From positions 1-8,417 of the forward strand of contig NZ_JBHUMO010000024.1 of assembly GCF_042685105.1 (NCBI RefSeq): a stretch of DNA of 8,417 nucleotides. Reading direction: 5' to 3'. Shown here one piece after another: positions 1 to 6,584 of the stretch; the stretch's first letter is position 1; the number at the start of each line of letters is the position of its first letter. The translations under genes and the position numbers were made by a program. The notes under the pieces were generated by a model. The model did no database searches. It was not told where the DNA came from and saw only the letters and a list, made by a program, of their open reading frames with translations. This DNA is from Enterococcus_G camelliae (GTDB lineage: Bacteria; Bacillota; Bacilli; Lactobacillales; Enterococcaceae).

Positions 1-99
1 ACACATTGATTTCTCAATATGCTGACTGTACGTTTTCGGAACTTGGTTCCGACGAGCGCTTACCCACAACTAAAGTCACGGGTGTGCGCGCTCGGTTCA
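1..99 (-). mobile_element. Left end (LE) of an IS200/IS605-type element, rest off-window
   Basis: Seen on the minus strand from 99 to 1: the segment starts TGAACCGAGCGC and contains two hairpins. The first pairs CGAGCGC with GCGCTCG (93-87 and 59-53) and has an inner ACCC/GGGT pairing. The second is CGGAAC-CAA-GTTCCG (about 52-36). The core at 63-82 (plus strand, CCCACAACTAAAGTCACGGG) matches 17 of 20 bases of the hairpin at 8322-8341. TTGAT follows directly at 104-100. Subterminal hairpins beside a short TTGAT-like target, with no terminal inverted repeats or duplication, are typical of IS200/IS605 ends. A minus-strand ATG at 6-4 might begin tnpA or tnpB, but its ribosome site is weak. The family call is an inference from structure and from the matching end at the right edge; no transposase is visible. 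Confidence 0.55.
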
Positions 100-104
100 A
101 TCAA
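100..104 (-). other. TTGAT target/TAM site flanking the element left end
   Basis: The minus strand reads TTGAT at 104-100, immediately before the putative LE. TTGAT is the known insertion target and TnpB TAM of ISDra2. The same pentamer is predicted for the glpK insertion at the right edge. A pentamer alone is weak; the support comes from its exact position. Confidence 0.5.
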
Positions 105-315
105 AAATGTAACATTTATAGGACAACTGTGTTCCACCTTTCCATAGTAAGTCTGAAGCAACGTACACTATGACGTGCTAATCGTTATCAAAATATGAAT
201 CAAGAGAGCGGATGAGCTGTCACGATTTTGTGCAGGCCAAGGTTGTCCCTATTTCAGCAAACAAATCCAATGAGTCATAAGCAATCAACTGAAATTAGCG
301 GGAAACCGTTGGCGC
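105..315. other. Intergenic stretch with no supportable gene
   Basis: No reading frame here has a convincing start and ribosome site. The minus-strand frame 288-220 is open for 22 codons (residues LIAYDSLDLFAEIGTTLACT, then KS and stop) and looks faintly protein-like, but a TAA lies just upstream and there is no ribosome site. It could be a gene scrap. Just past the dehydrogenase stop, AGCG (297-300) can pair with CGCT (313-316), with TTA/TAA extending the stem, a weak candidate terminator for that gene. A cre-like word at 177-190 matches only 12 of 14 positions. Confidence 0.5.
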
Positions 316-1476
316 TTAATAAATATTCTGAATGGTCCGTACCCGAATGACATCGGTATTGGTTTGAATTGTTTCAGCCAACCGTTGAACTTTTTCAAAA
401 TCCATTTCATCCAAATCAATCAATGTATAGACGTAGCCTTGCTTGCGATCACTTGTTAAGATATCAATCTCAATATCAAATTGTGAAATCAATTTTGACA
501 AGTGGGCAAAAATATGTGGGTAGTCCTTATAAAACAAGGTTAGGCGGATAGGGGCATGAAACGGTAAGGACACTTCAGGAAAATTCACCGATTGATGGGT
601 ATGACCAAATAGTAAAAAGTCCCGCATGCTTCGAAGGGTTGTTGTCGCACTATCAGTCAAGGCTTTATTGGTGGTACCGCCAATATGTGGCAAAAGACGT
701 ATCTTGGGATGATGGAGTAGGTCAGCTGCAGGGAAATCGGAGATATACAGCCGCAAACGTCCTTCATTTAAGGCCGTAATGACTGCTTGGTTGTCGACAA
801 TTTCTCCTCGCCCAAAATTAAGCAAAATGGCCTTCTTTTTCATTAAAAGCAGGGTTTGTTGGTTGATTAATCCCCGAGTTTCTTCAGTCAAGGGCAGCAA
901 GATAATCACAAAGTCTGAACGCTTCAATAAATAGTCTAGCTGGTCCACTTGGGTAAAATAATCTTCATTTCGCATGCGTCGAGCAAAGCCCAGTACATCC
1001 ATGCCTAAATCATGACAAGATTTGGCCACTTGCAAACCAATGGAACCTAGGCCCAAAATGCCAACAGTTTTTCCTTCTAGCTCTTCGCCTACAAATTCAC
1101 CGCGTCGGGCTTCGGCTTGTTCCAACAGGTCGTCTCCTGATAATGTCTGTACCATTTCAAGGGCTGGTTTGAGTGGGCGCATCGAATGTAGCATACAGCT
1201 TAATACCAATTCTTTGACTGCATTTGCATTCACGCCAGGTGTATTAAAAACGGCCGTTCCATTCGCTGTAGCAGCTGCAACATCAATGGTGTTCAGCCCC
1301 GTTCCAGCGCGCCCAATCATTAACAAACGGTCTGTGAACAACGTTGTGGGAACTTTCGCACTCCGAACAAAAATGGCATCTGGTTGCTCAATATCCTCAG
1401 AAAAAGAAAAATGCTGAGCGGACATCCGCCGTTTTAGTCTGCTTGATAAGTCACCAAGTGTGAGGATGGTATACAT
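316..1476 (-). CDS. serA: Phosphoglycerate dehydrogenase-like D-2-hydroxyacid dehydrogenase with C-terminal ACT domain
   Basis: 386 residues. The family oxidises D-3-phosphoglycerate to 3-phosphohydroxypyruvate with NAD, the first step of serine synthesis in the cytosol. Seen: a substrate-domain motif around GRAGTGLNTID (56-65); the Rossmann loop GLGSIG at 142-147; catalytic Arg223 in NFGRG; and catalytic His264 in LLPHIGG. The usual catalytic Glu of DVFxxEP aligns with SDFPAAD, giving Asp252 as the best candidate; the DFP form occurs in a short bacterial subfamily. An ACT-like domain spans about 308-386, but its NxPG loop reads KDYPH (317-321), so serine feedback is uncertain. The ATG at 1476 has AAGGAGG 7 nt upstream (1484-1490). 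A minus-strand TAAAAT at 1514-1509 may be the -10 but lacks a good -35. There is no serC beside it, so another D-2-hydroxyacid substrate is possible. Confidence 0.82.
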   Translation of the reverse strand: MYTILTLGDLSSRLKRRMSAQHFSFSEDIEQPDAIFVRSAKVPTTLFTDRLLMIGRAGTGLNTIDVAAATANGTAVFNTPGVNANAVKELVLSCMLHSMRPLKPALEMVQTLSGDDLLEQAEARRGEFVGEELEGKTVGILGLGSIGLQVAKSCHDLGMDVLGFARRMRNEDYFTQVDQLDYLLKRSDFVIILLPLTEETRGLINQQTLLLMKKKAILLNFGRGEIVDNQAVITALNEGRLRLYISDFPAADLLHHPKIRLLPHIGGTTNKALTDSATTTLRSMRDFLLFGHTHQSVNFPEVSLPFHAPIRLTLFYKDYPHIFAHLSKLISQFDIEIDILTSDRKQGYVYTLIDLDEMDFEKVQRLAETIQTNTDVIRVRTIQNIY

Positions 1477-1503
1477 TTGAACACCTCCTTTTTTTTCATT
1501 TCA

Positions 1504-1533
1504 TTCAAATTTTAGCGGTTTTTCGTGTAAAAT
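1504..1533 (+). promoter_or_regulatory. Probable sigma-A promoter of the acyltransferase gene
   Basis: TTCAAA (1504-1509), an 18-nt spacer and TAAAAT (1528-1533) lie 30 bases before the ATG at 1564. The hexamers are moderate matches, but position and spacing fit. Confidence 0.4.
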
Positions 1534-1563
1534 GATAGTAAAAGATTGCAAGGGAGTGTTTCG

Positions 1564-2190
1564 ATGCATATTGAAATGATTAAATTCACTACGGAAGAAC
1601 CAATAATTGGCAAGCAAACCGAAATGAAAGACGCCACATTTGGACCGTACGTGGAAATTGGTGAACAAAATCATCTCGACAATGTAACTGTAGGCGATTA
1701 TTCCTACACCGGTCAATATTGTTTTATTCAAAATAGTCAATTAGGAAAATTTATTAGCATGGCTTCAATGGTCCGCATTGGTCCGACCAATCATCCCTAC
1801 GATTGGCCGAGTCAACATATCTTTGCATACAACGGTGAAGGATATGGGTTTCCAGCAAAAGATCAAACTTTTTTAACCAACCGAAAACAAAAAATTACGA
1901 CAATCGGCAACGATGTTTGGATTGGTCATGGTGCGGTGATTCAAGCAGGTGTGACAGTTGGAGATGGGGCAGTCATTGCTTCAAATGCGGTAGTGACCAA
2001 AGATGTTCCCGCGTACGCAATTGTTGGGGGTGTACCAGCAAAACCAATCAAATACCGCTTTGATGACGCTACGATTGCTGCGTTGGAACGCATCAAATGG
2101 TGGGATTGGTCACGGGCACAATTAGAAGCAAACTATGCGGATTTTCGTCAGCCAATCGACCAATTTATCGCCAAACACGACAAGCAATAA
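1564..2190 (+). CDS. Hexapeptide-repeat (left-handed beta-helix) acyltransferase, phosphonate-associated type
   Basis: 208 residues from the ATG at 1564, which has AAGGGAGT (1550-1557) six bases upstream. An in-frame TTG at 1546 would place the start before this ribosome site, so I reject it. Hexapeptide repeats run through the N-terminal part (about 12-70) and resume at IGNDVWIGHGAVIQAGVTVG (114-133), then GAVIASNAVVTKDVPAYAIV (135-154) and the typical closing GGVPAKPIKYRF (155-166). Between them the loop IGPTNHPYDWPSQH (72-85) carries a likely catalytic His77, as in xenobiotic acetyltransferases. The combination of NHPxDWPSQHxFxY and GHGAVIQAGVTVGDGAVI is close to the hexapeptide transferase family found in phosphonate gene clusters, as I remember it. 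No phosphonate gene lies nearby, so the acceptor is unknown. Acetyl-CoA as donor is the family norm. It is a single-gene unit, divergent from the dehydrogenase. Confidence 0.85.
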   Translation: MHIEMIKFTTEEPIIGKQTEMKDATFGPYVEIGEQNHLDNVTVGDYSYTGQYCFIQNSQLGKFISMASMVRIGPTNHPYDWPSQHIFAYNGEGYGFPAKDQTFLTNRKQKITTIGNDVWIGHGAVIQAGVTVGDGAVIASNAVVTKDVPAYAIVGGVPAKPIKYRFDDATIAALERIKWWDWSRAQLEANYADFRQPIDQFIAKHDKQ

Positions 2191-2192
2191 CT

Positions 2193-2288
2193 GAAAAATT
2201 CCCCAGCCAGTGATGAAACCGACCTCCAGAAAGCTAACTTTTGGAGGTCGGTTTCATGTTTTATTCTATTCCAGCTAGGGAATTTTTC
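2193..2288. terminator. Bidirectional terminator: large nested palindrome between convergent genes
   Basis: The inner stem pairs ATGAAACCGACCTCCA (2213-2228) perfectly with 2242-2257, extended by AAAG/CTTT around a CTAA loop with one bulged G, and is followed by TTTT (2259-2262) on the plus strand. An outer pair, GAAAAATTCCC (2193-2203) with GGGAATTTTTC (2278-2288), encloses it. It sits between the stop at 2190 and the converging stop at 2292, so it should end transcripts from both sides. Confidence 0.8.
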
Positions 2289-2291
2289 TGA

Positions 2292-3383
2292 TTATTGCAT
2301 TTCGATTGTTAAGTACCCTTTGCGTGCTTTGCCGACTTTAACCATCACATAGTAAAGAACATATGAGAGAATGCCTGACAAAACAACCCCAACGAATAGA
2401 AAGACCAAAAAACCATTGAAATTCGTCGCCCACAAATTAAGAGGCGCAATCAGAGAATTTAATCCTAAACCAGCCAATTCGTAGGTCGTTTCGAAATGAA
2501 AAAGGACGGTTGCAATCGGGGCACAAATCATTGCTGAAAGAAACGGCGGAATCACCATTTGTGGATGCAACGTCAAATTGGCAAATTGAATTTTTGGCGT
2601 AATCAAGCCTTGGGCGATGTTGGCACCAATTTTGTTTTCGCGATAACTCATAACAGTGAAGCCGACAAATTGAGCTGTACAGCCGATTAAGGCCGCAGCA
2701 GAAGAAATGGGATCAAGCTGTAGGGCAATTGCTAAGGCCGCAGAAGAAGCAGGCGTCATCAGCAAAATACTCCAAGCGAGAGCGACGGCCATTGAACCAA
2801 TAATGGGTGAAATTTGGACGGAGTTTGCAATCATTTGGCTGAGCCACAATAATAAAGGGGTCGTGACATAGGCCAAAAGCACCCCACTAATCCCACCAAT
2901 AAAAAGACTACCAAAAGGAACCAGAATCATATCGAGTGGCGTTTTCCCAGACAACCACTTTCCGACCAACGCAGCGATGAGGCCCGCTAATACGGCACTA
3001 ATAGGTTGTCCTGTTGTAAAAATCCCACCACCAGCTAATTGGGAAGCAGTATGGCCAGTAATGGTGATACTCGATACATTGTCTTGGGTAAAATAGACAG
3101 CATTCGCGCCAACGGTAGAGGCAATCATAGAACTAAAAAGCACCAACGTATTTGTCCCTAATTGATAGGCAATCCCAGCCCCAAAGGCAGGTGCCAACAA
3201 AAGTTTCGCCATGGTCCCAATTTGAGTGATTTCAGCAATACCTGTAAATTTGCCAATCGTTTCAAATAATAAGCCAATTCCTAATGCAACCAAGACGGCG
3301 TTTGAAATGCCAGCAGAAACTTTGTAGACATAATCTTTTACAATTGCTTTTTTGGTTAGTGGTGTTGCTTGTTCGGTATCCAT
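2292..3383 (-). CDS. PTS EIIC-like integral membrane protein, PfoR type
   Basis: 363 residues from the ATG at 3383, which has TAGGGGG 8 nt upstream (3391-3397). A longer reading from a TTG at 3413 has no ribosome site and is not preferred. The protein is almost entirely hydrophobic, with about 8-10 membrane segments, and the C-terminus is a short basic tail (KVGKARKG). Glycine-rich loops (TTGQPISAVLAGLIAALVGK; GKTPLDMILVPFGSLFIGG) are typical of the EIIC_2/PfoR family, whose founder was described as a regulator of perfringolysin in Clostridium. The family is annotated as sugar-PTS permease, but no EIIA or EIIB gene is nearby. The substrate, and whether it transports at all, are unknown. It is transcribed alone from a good promoter at 3451-3479 and ends at the shared palindrome. 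Confidence 0.8.
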   Translation of the reverse strand: MDTEQATPLTKKAIVKDYVYKVSAGISNAVLVALGIGLLFETIGKFTGIAEITQIGTMAKLLLAPAFGAGIAYQLGTNTLVLFSSMIASTVGANAVYFTQDNVSSITITGHTASQLAGGGIFTTGQPISAVLAGLIAALVGKWLSGKTPLDMILVPFGSLFIGGISGVLLAYVTTPLLLWLSQMIANSVQISPIIGSMAVALAWSILLMTPASSAALAIALQLDPISSAAALIGCTAQFVGFTVMSYRENKIGANIAQGLITPKIQFANLTLHPQMVIPPFLSAMICAPIATVLFHFETTYELAGLGLNSLIAPLNLWATNFNGFLVFLFVGVVLSGILSYVLYYVMVKVGKARKGYLTIEMQ

Positions 3384-3450
3384 GTGTTTTCCCCCTATGA
3401 AACTTAAACGCAATAACTGTCTAAATTTTCTAAAAATTATGATTAGTCAG

Positions 3451-3479
3451 ATTTTAGAACAAAAAGAGAGTGATTTCAA
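3451..3479 (-). promoter_or_regulatory. Sigma-A promoter of the PfoR-type EIIC gene
   Basis: On the minus strand TTGAAA (3479-3474), a 17-nt spacer and TAAAAT (3456-3451) form a near-consensus promoter. The predicted start near 3444 gives a leader of about 60 nt. Confidence 0.7.
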
Positions 3480-3524
3480 GTTTTTTTTAGCAAAAAACCT
3501 TATTTTCGTGAAAATTTACTGAAA

Positions 3525-3555
3525 TAAAAAAAGAGACCACCTATTGATGATCTCT
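3525..3555 (-). terminator. Rho-independent terminator of the aldo/keto reductase gene
   Basis: In minus-strand RNA, AGAGAUCAUC (3555-3546) pairs with GGUGGUCUCU (3541-3532) over ten pairs, three of them G-U, around a 4-nt loop. A run of seven U follows (3531-3525). It begins 15 nt after the stop codon. Confidence 0.88.
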
Positions 3556-3569
3556 AGAAGCGTAACTGA

Positions 3570-4379
3570 TTAGAGTGTAGCAATTTTTTTCATTTCTGCT
3601 TGGGATAGATGAAAATCAAAGAGCGCCAGGTTTTCTTGTTGACGTTCGTTGTTATGGGATTTAGGGATAACAACCACACCACGCTGCACTTGATAGCGCA
3701 AAGCTACTTGTGCCCAATTTTTGTGATAGGTTGCACCGATTTGTTCTAAAATTTCTTTGGCTTCCGCAGACACCTTACTTAACGGTCCCCAGGCTTCAGG
3801 AACCACCTTGTTTGCTAAACAGAAGGCAACTAGCTCCTCATTCCAGTGACCAGGATGAGATTCGATTTGATTCACAGCAGGTTTGATTCGGCTGTGTTCG
3901 AGCAAGTAAGCCAACTGATCAGAGCGAAAGTTCGATACACCAATTGCTTTTAAGACACCCTTATCAACAAATGCTTCAAGTATACGCCACATGGCAAGCA
4001 TTTGCTCTAGGTTGTCCCAAGGATGATGAATCAGATACAAATCAAGATAGTCTGTTTCCAGCGCAGCCAAGCTACTTTCAACGCCTTCCTTGACCGCAGC
4101 AGCATCTTTGTAATAGGCTTCCTCACCAGGGATTTTTGACGTTAAGAAAAATTCCTTCCGTGGAAGACCTGTTTCTTTCAACCCTTTTGCCACAACGGCT
4201 TCATTCCGATACATAATGGCCGTATCGAAAGAGCGGTACCCATTGGCAACGGCTTCTTTGATTTCAGTGGTATCGCCATTGATTTTTCCCATATACTCGC
4301 GGTTTTCTTTTCCAAACGTATTTGTACCGCTTCCAATAACCGGCATCAGAATACCAGTATTCAATTGCACTGTTTCCAT
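3570..4379 (-). CDS. Aldo/keto reductase (NADPH-dependent, AKR family)
   Basis: 269 residues, about the normal length for small bacterial AKRs; cytosolic TIM barrel reducing aldehydes or ketones with NAD(P)H. The catalytic tetrad is complete: Asp52 and Tyr57 in GYRSFDTAIMYRNE, Lys82 in FFLTSK, and His118 in LDLYLIHHPW. The family signature GVLKAIGVSNF is at 141-151, and the cofactor motif VVVIPKSHNNERQQEN at 236-251, where IPKS usually marks NADPH use. The ATG at 4379 has GAGGAGGT 9 nt upstream (4389-4396). It is divergent from the MATE exporter across about 186 bp and is not in an operon. The exact substrate cannot be read; 2,5-diketogluconate or methylglyoxal reductase labels would be guesses. 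Confidence 0.92.
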   Translation of the reverse strand: METVQLNTGILMPVIGSGTNTFGKENREYMGKINGDTTEIKEAVANGYRSFDTAIMYRNEAVVAKGLKETGLPRKEFFLTSKIPGEEAYYKDAAAVKEGVESSLAALETDYLDLYLIHHPWDNLEQMLAMWRILEAFVDKGVLKAIGVSNFRSDQLAYLLEHSRIKPAVNQIESHPGHWNEELVAFCLANKVVPEAWGPLSKVSAEAKEILEQIGATYHKNWAQVALRYQVQRGVVVIPKSHNNERQQENLALFDFHLSQAEMKKIATL

Positions 4380-4420
4380 AAAGTGGTGACCTCCTCAAGA
4401 GAAAATAATGGTTCCAATTC

Positions 4421-4450
4421 ATTCTAACAAAAAAAGAAACCATCCGACAA
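4421..4450 (-). promoter_or_regulatory. Probable promoter of the aldo/keto reductase gene
   Basis: On the minus strand TTGTCG (4450-4445), an 18-nt spacer and TAGAAT (4426-4421) lie about 40 nt before the start codon. The -10 is good and the -35 weak. The -10 belongs to a 9-base word repeated inversely at 4499-4507. Confidence 0.45.
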
Positions 4451-4528
4451 TCAAACTGGCTTTTGGGGGTCACGACAACGACGGCGCTTTTTTTTTTATA
4501 GAATGAACCATTTTTATTCGAGAATGGG

Positions 4529-4534
4529 TATAAT
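4529..4534 (+). promoter_or_regulatory. Consensus -10 box before the MATE gene
   Basis: A perfect TATAAT lies 31 nt before the ATG at 4566. No good -35 is found 16-18 nt upstream, so activation or another start may be involved. A second possible -10, TAGAAT, is at 4499-4504, just after a run of ten T (4488-4497). Confidence 0.45.
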
Positions 4535-4565
4535 AATACAAACAGTCTTTGGGGGAGTGAAAAAA

Positions 4566-5936
4566 ATGAACTGGTTGCAGCAGACAATCAAAAAGAATTT
4601 CAGTAGTACGCTATTCACTCCAGATGAAGTTGGCAAATTGGTATTGCCCATCGTGGTTGATCAAAGCTTTATTATAGGGATGGCTATTTTTAATACTGCG
4701 ATGATTAGTTCGGCGGGAATCGCGGCTGTCAGTGCGGTAAATATGGTCGAATCCTTAAATATTTTTTTGGTTAGTATTTTTATTGCTTTGGCGACTGGAG
4801 GAACGGTGCTCGTAGCGCAAGCAAGAGGGAAAAGAGATCAGGCATTGCTTCAGCGAGCGGCAACGAATACGCTAGTCACCGTCTTTTTACTAGCGTTGGT
4901 ATTTACGATAATTATGCTGGTCTTCCATCAACAAATCCTATCGGGTGTCTTTGGCGGCTCAAGTGAAGCCGTGATGAAAAATGCGCGAATTTATTATATT
5001 GGGTCCGTTGCGAGTTATCCCGCTTTGGCCATTGTTGAGGCGGCTTGTGGCGTGTTAAGAGGGGTTGCAGACACAAAAACTTCCTTTTTCTTGTCTTTTG
5101 TGACCAATTTTAGCTATGTCGGCTTAAATTTACTATTCATCTTGGTGTTTCATTTTGGCATTGTGGGGATGTCCGTTGCAATTAATCTTGCGCGCATTGC
5201 CGGGGCACTCTTGTCGTTATGGTATCTGCTCTACCGCAACCACGAACTAGCCATCACCATCAAACGTATGGTCCACTTAGATTGGCAAATGATGAAGCGG
5301 GTCTTGGTGGTCGGCTTTCCCTTTGCCGCAGAGCAATTATTTTTTAATGGTGGCAAAATCATCACGCAAATTTTTATTGTTGGGATGGGAACATTGGCGC
5401 TAACATCTAATGCCATCGCAACGTCGTTAACGATGTTATTGGAGATTATCCCAGGATCGCTCTCACTGGCCTTGGTTCCAATTGTGGGTCAATCCATTGG
5501 TGCGGGAGATACCCAGAGTGTTAAACGATTTTGGCGGTCATTTTTGGGATTGTCCTCTTTCTCAACAGTAGTCGCTGGGGCGTTATTGTTGGTGCTTTAT
5601 CCTTGGATTATTGAACTATTCAATGCTCCGGCGGCAGTGGAGTCTAGTGTCTTTTGGATTACGGTAATGGTCATTTTTTTCCGTATTCTTTTTTGGCCCG
5701 TCAGCTTTATCACTCCGTCAGCTTTGCGGGCGGCTGGGGATGCCAACTTTACTTCTTTGGTTTCCTTAAGTAGCATGTGGGGCGTGCGGATTGTGTTAGG
5801 CTACTTGCTTGGTATTACGTTGAACTATGGCCTTTTGGGAATCTGGGCAGCGATGTGTCTTGAATGGGGCGTACGTGGGGGGATTTTTGCCTTACGCTTA
5901 AAAAGCAATGCTTGGATTAAGAAGCGCTTAGTCTAA
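4566..5936 (+). CDS. MATE-family multidrug/toxin efflux transporter
   Basis: 456 residues from the ATG at 4566, which has GGGGGAG (4551-4557) 8 nt upstream. An in-frame ATG at 4503 lies upstream of the TATAAT and lacks a ribosome site, so I reject it. About 12 membrane helices in two MatE halves (roughly 20-235 and 240-450) fit the family length. Typical motifs are seen: LATGGTVLVAQARGKRD (75-91), CGVLRGVADTK (161-171) and its counterpart PSALRAAGDAN (384-394), plus VPIVGQSIGAGD (304-315). MATE proteins export cationic drugs or metabolites in exchange for Na+ or H+. Which ion and substrate apply here cannot be read. The gene is alone in its unit, with its own terminator at 5953-5984. Confidence 0.93.
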   Translation: MNWLQQTIKKNFSSTLFTPDEVGKLVLPIVVDQSFIIGMAIFNTAMISSAGIAAVSAVNMVESLNIFLVSIFIALATGGTVLVAQARGKRDQALLQRAATNTLVTVFLLALVFTIIMLVFHQQILSGVFGGSSEAVMKNARIYYIGSVASYPALAIVEAACGVLRGVADTKTSFFLSFVTNFSYVGLNLLFILVFHFGIVGMSVAINLARIAGALLSLWYLLYRNHELAITIKRMVHLDWQMMKRVLVVGFPFAAEQLFFNGGKIITQIFIVGMGTLALTSNAIATSLTMLLEIIPGSLSLALVPIVGQSIGAGDTQSVKRFWRSFLGLSSFSTVVAGALLLVLYPWIIELFNAPAAVESSVFWITVMVIFFRILFWPVSFITPSALRAAGDANFTSLVSLSSMWGVRIVLGYLLGITLNYGLLGIWAAMCLEWGVRGGIFALRLKSNAWIKKRLV

Positions 5937-5952
5937 CAGCCTTCAATCAAAG

Positions 5953-5984
5953 AGAATGACTTATGGAAGGGGCATTCTTTTTTT
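5953..5984 (+). terminator. Rho-independent terminator of the MATE gene
   Basis: AGAATG (5953-5958) pairs with CATTCT (5973-5978), with a nested CTT/AAG, followed by a run of seven T (5978-5984). It starts 16 nt after the stop codon. The regulator remnant begins right after it. Confidence 0.7.
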
Positions 5985-6010
5985 GAGGAAAAATGGTTAT
6001 CGTTACCTGA

Positions 6011-6583
6011 GCACATTTAACGAATCAATGGCCAGTGGACGTGGACCGTTTTGTGCGGGCTTTAGAGTCACATCTTGATGTGACGTTTTCGCAGGCAAAT
6101 AGTCAAAAGCTCAGTCTGTGGCTAAAAATCATGCAAAAGCGTTGGTTAGTCAAAAAACCCGTACAAATGGAAACCAAAAAGAAATTAACCTACTTCATGG
6201 ATGATGTATTGTACCAAGCAATCGATGAATTCATGACGCTGTATCTTGCACGAACAGCAGTTGAAAATAGTCGTTACGAGACAATGTTGTTTTATGTATT
6301 TTTAATTTGCTTTGAAGTATTCGAAGAAGAAGACTTCTATCAATATGATTTGCTGCGTAGTAAGAAATTACCGACAGCAGTGTTAGATACTTACATTAGA
6401 GAGACGATTTTACTGTACTATCGACCCCGGAGACTAGCCATTCAGCTTGAAAAAAAATTTGGTTATCAAATTGCCCACATCAATAATCGCGTTTACTTTT
6501 TACAAGGGCGCATTGAATTGTATGACCGCCAACATATGATTGCACTTCAACGGCGCTTACTTGGCAAAACATTGATTAAATAA
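6011..6583 (+). pseudogene. Mga-family transcription regulator remnant, central (PRD-like) part
   Basis: The frame is open from 6011, after a TGA at 6008-6010. The earliest usual start is GTG 6035 (182 residues), with no ribosome site. The first residues (AHLTNQWPVDVDRFVRALES) and what follows (FSQANSQKLSLWLKIMQKR, residues 18-36 from GTG 6035) resemble the PRD-like middle region of Mga/AtxA regulators, where a WP motif precedes such a helix. Full proteins are about 500 residues with two N-terminal helix-turn-helix domains. Those would need some 450 bp more, yet the MATE terminator ends only 26 bp upstream. The DNA-binding half is therefore absent, most simply by deletion. The next fragment (6585-6971) continues in another frame. 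Assignment rests on pattern memory, not a search. Confidence 0.65.
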
Positions 6584-6584
6584 A

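Noticed and set aside
19..147. 42-codon plus-strand open frame from an ATG at 19
   Set aside because: No ribosome site; it runs across the hairpins of the element end and the TTGAT site.
177..190. Cre-like word GCTAATCGTTATCA
   Set aside because: The first two consensus bases are missing and no promoter or gene start lies nearby.
220..288. 22-codon protein-like minus frame downstream of the dehydrogenase
   Set aside because: A TAA lies just upstream and there is no start with a ribosome site; length is compatible with chance.
1022..1417. 131-codon plus-strand frame opposite the dehydrogenase
   Set aside because: Antisense to a well-supported gene with conserved motifs; no ribosome site and no recognisable domains.
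3384..3413. Longer EIIC start at TTG 3413
   Set aside because: The ribosome site TAGGGGG lies downstream of it and fits the ATG at 3383.
4461..4497. G-rich segment and ten-T run as a terminator or attenuator before the MATE gene
   Set aside because: No stable stem precedes the T run; the repeated CGAC words are direct, not inverted.
4503..4565. Longer MATE start at ATG 4503
   Set aside because: It lies upstream of the TATAAT, has no ribosome site, and adds residues not expected in the family.
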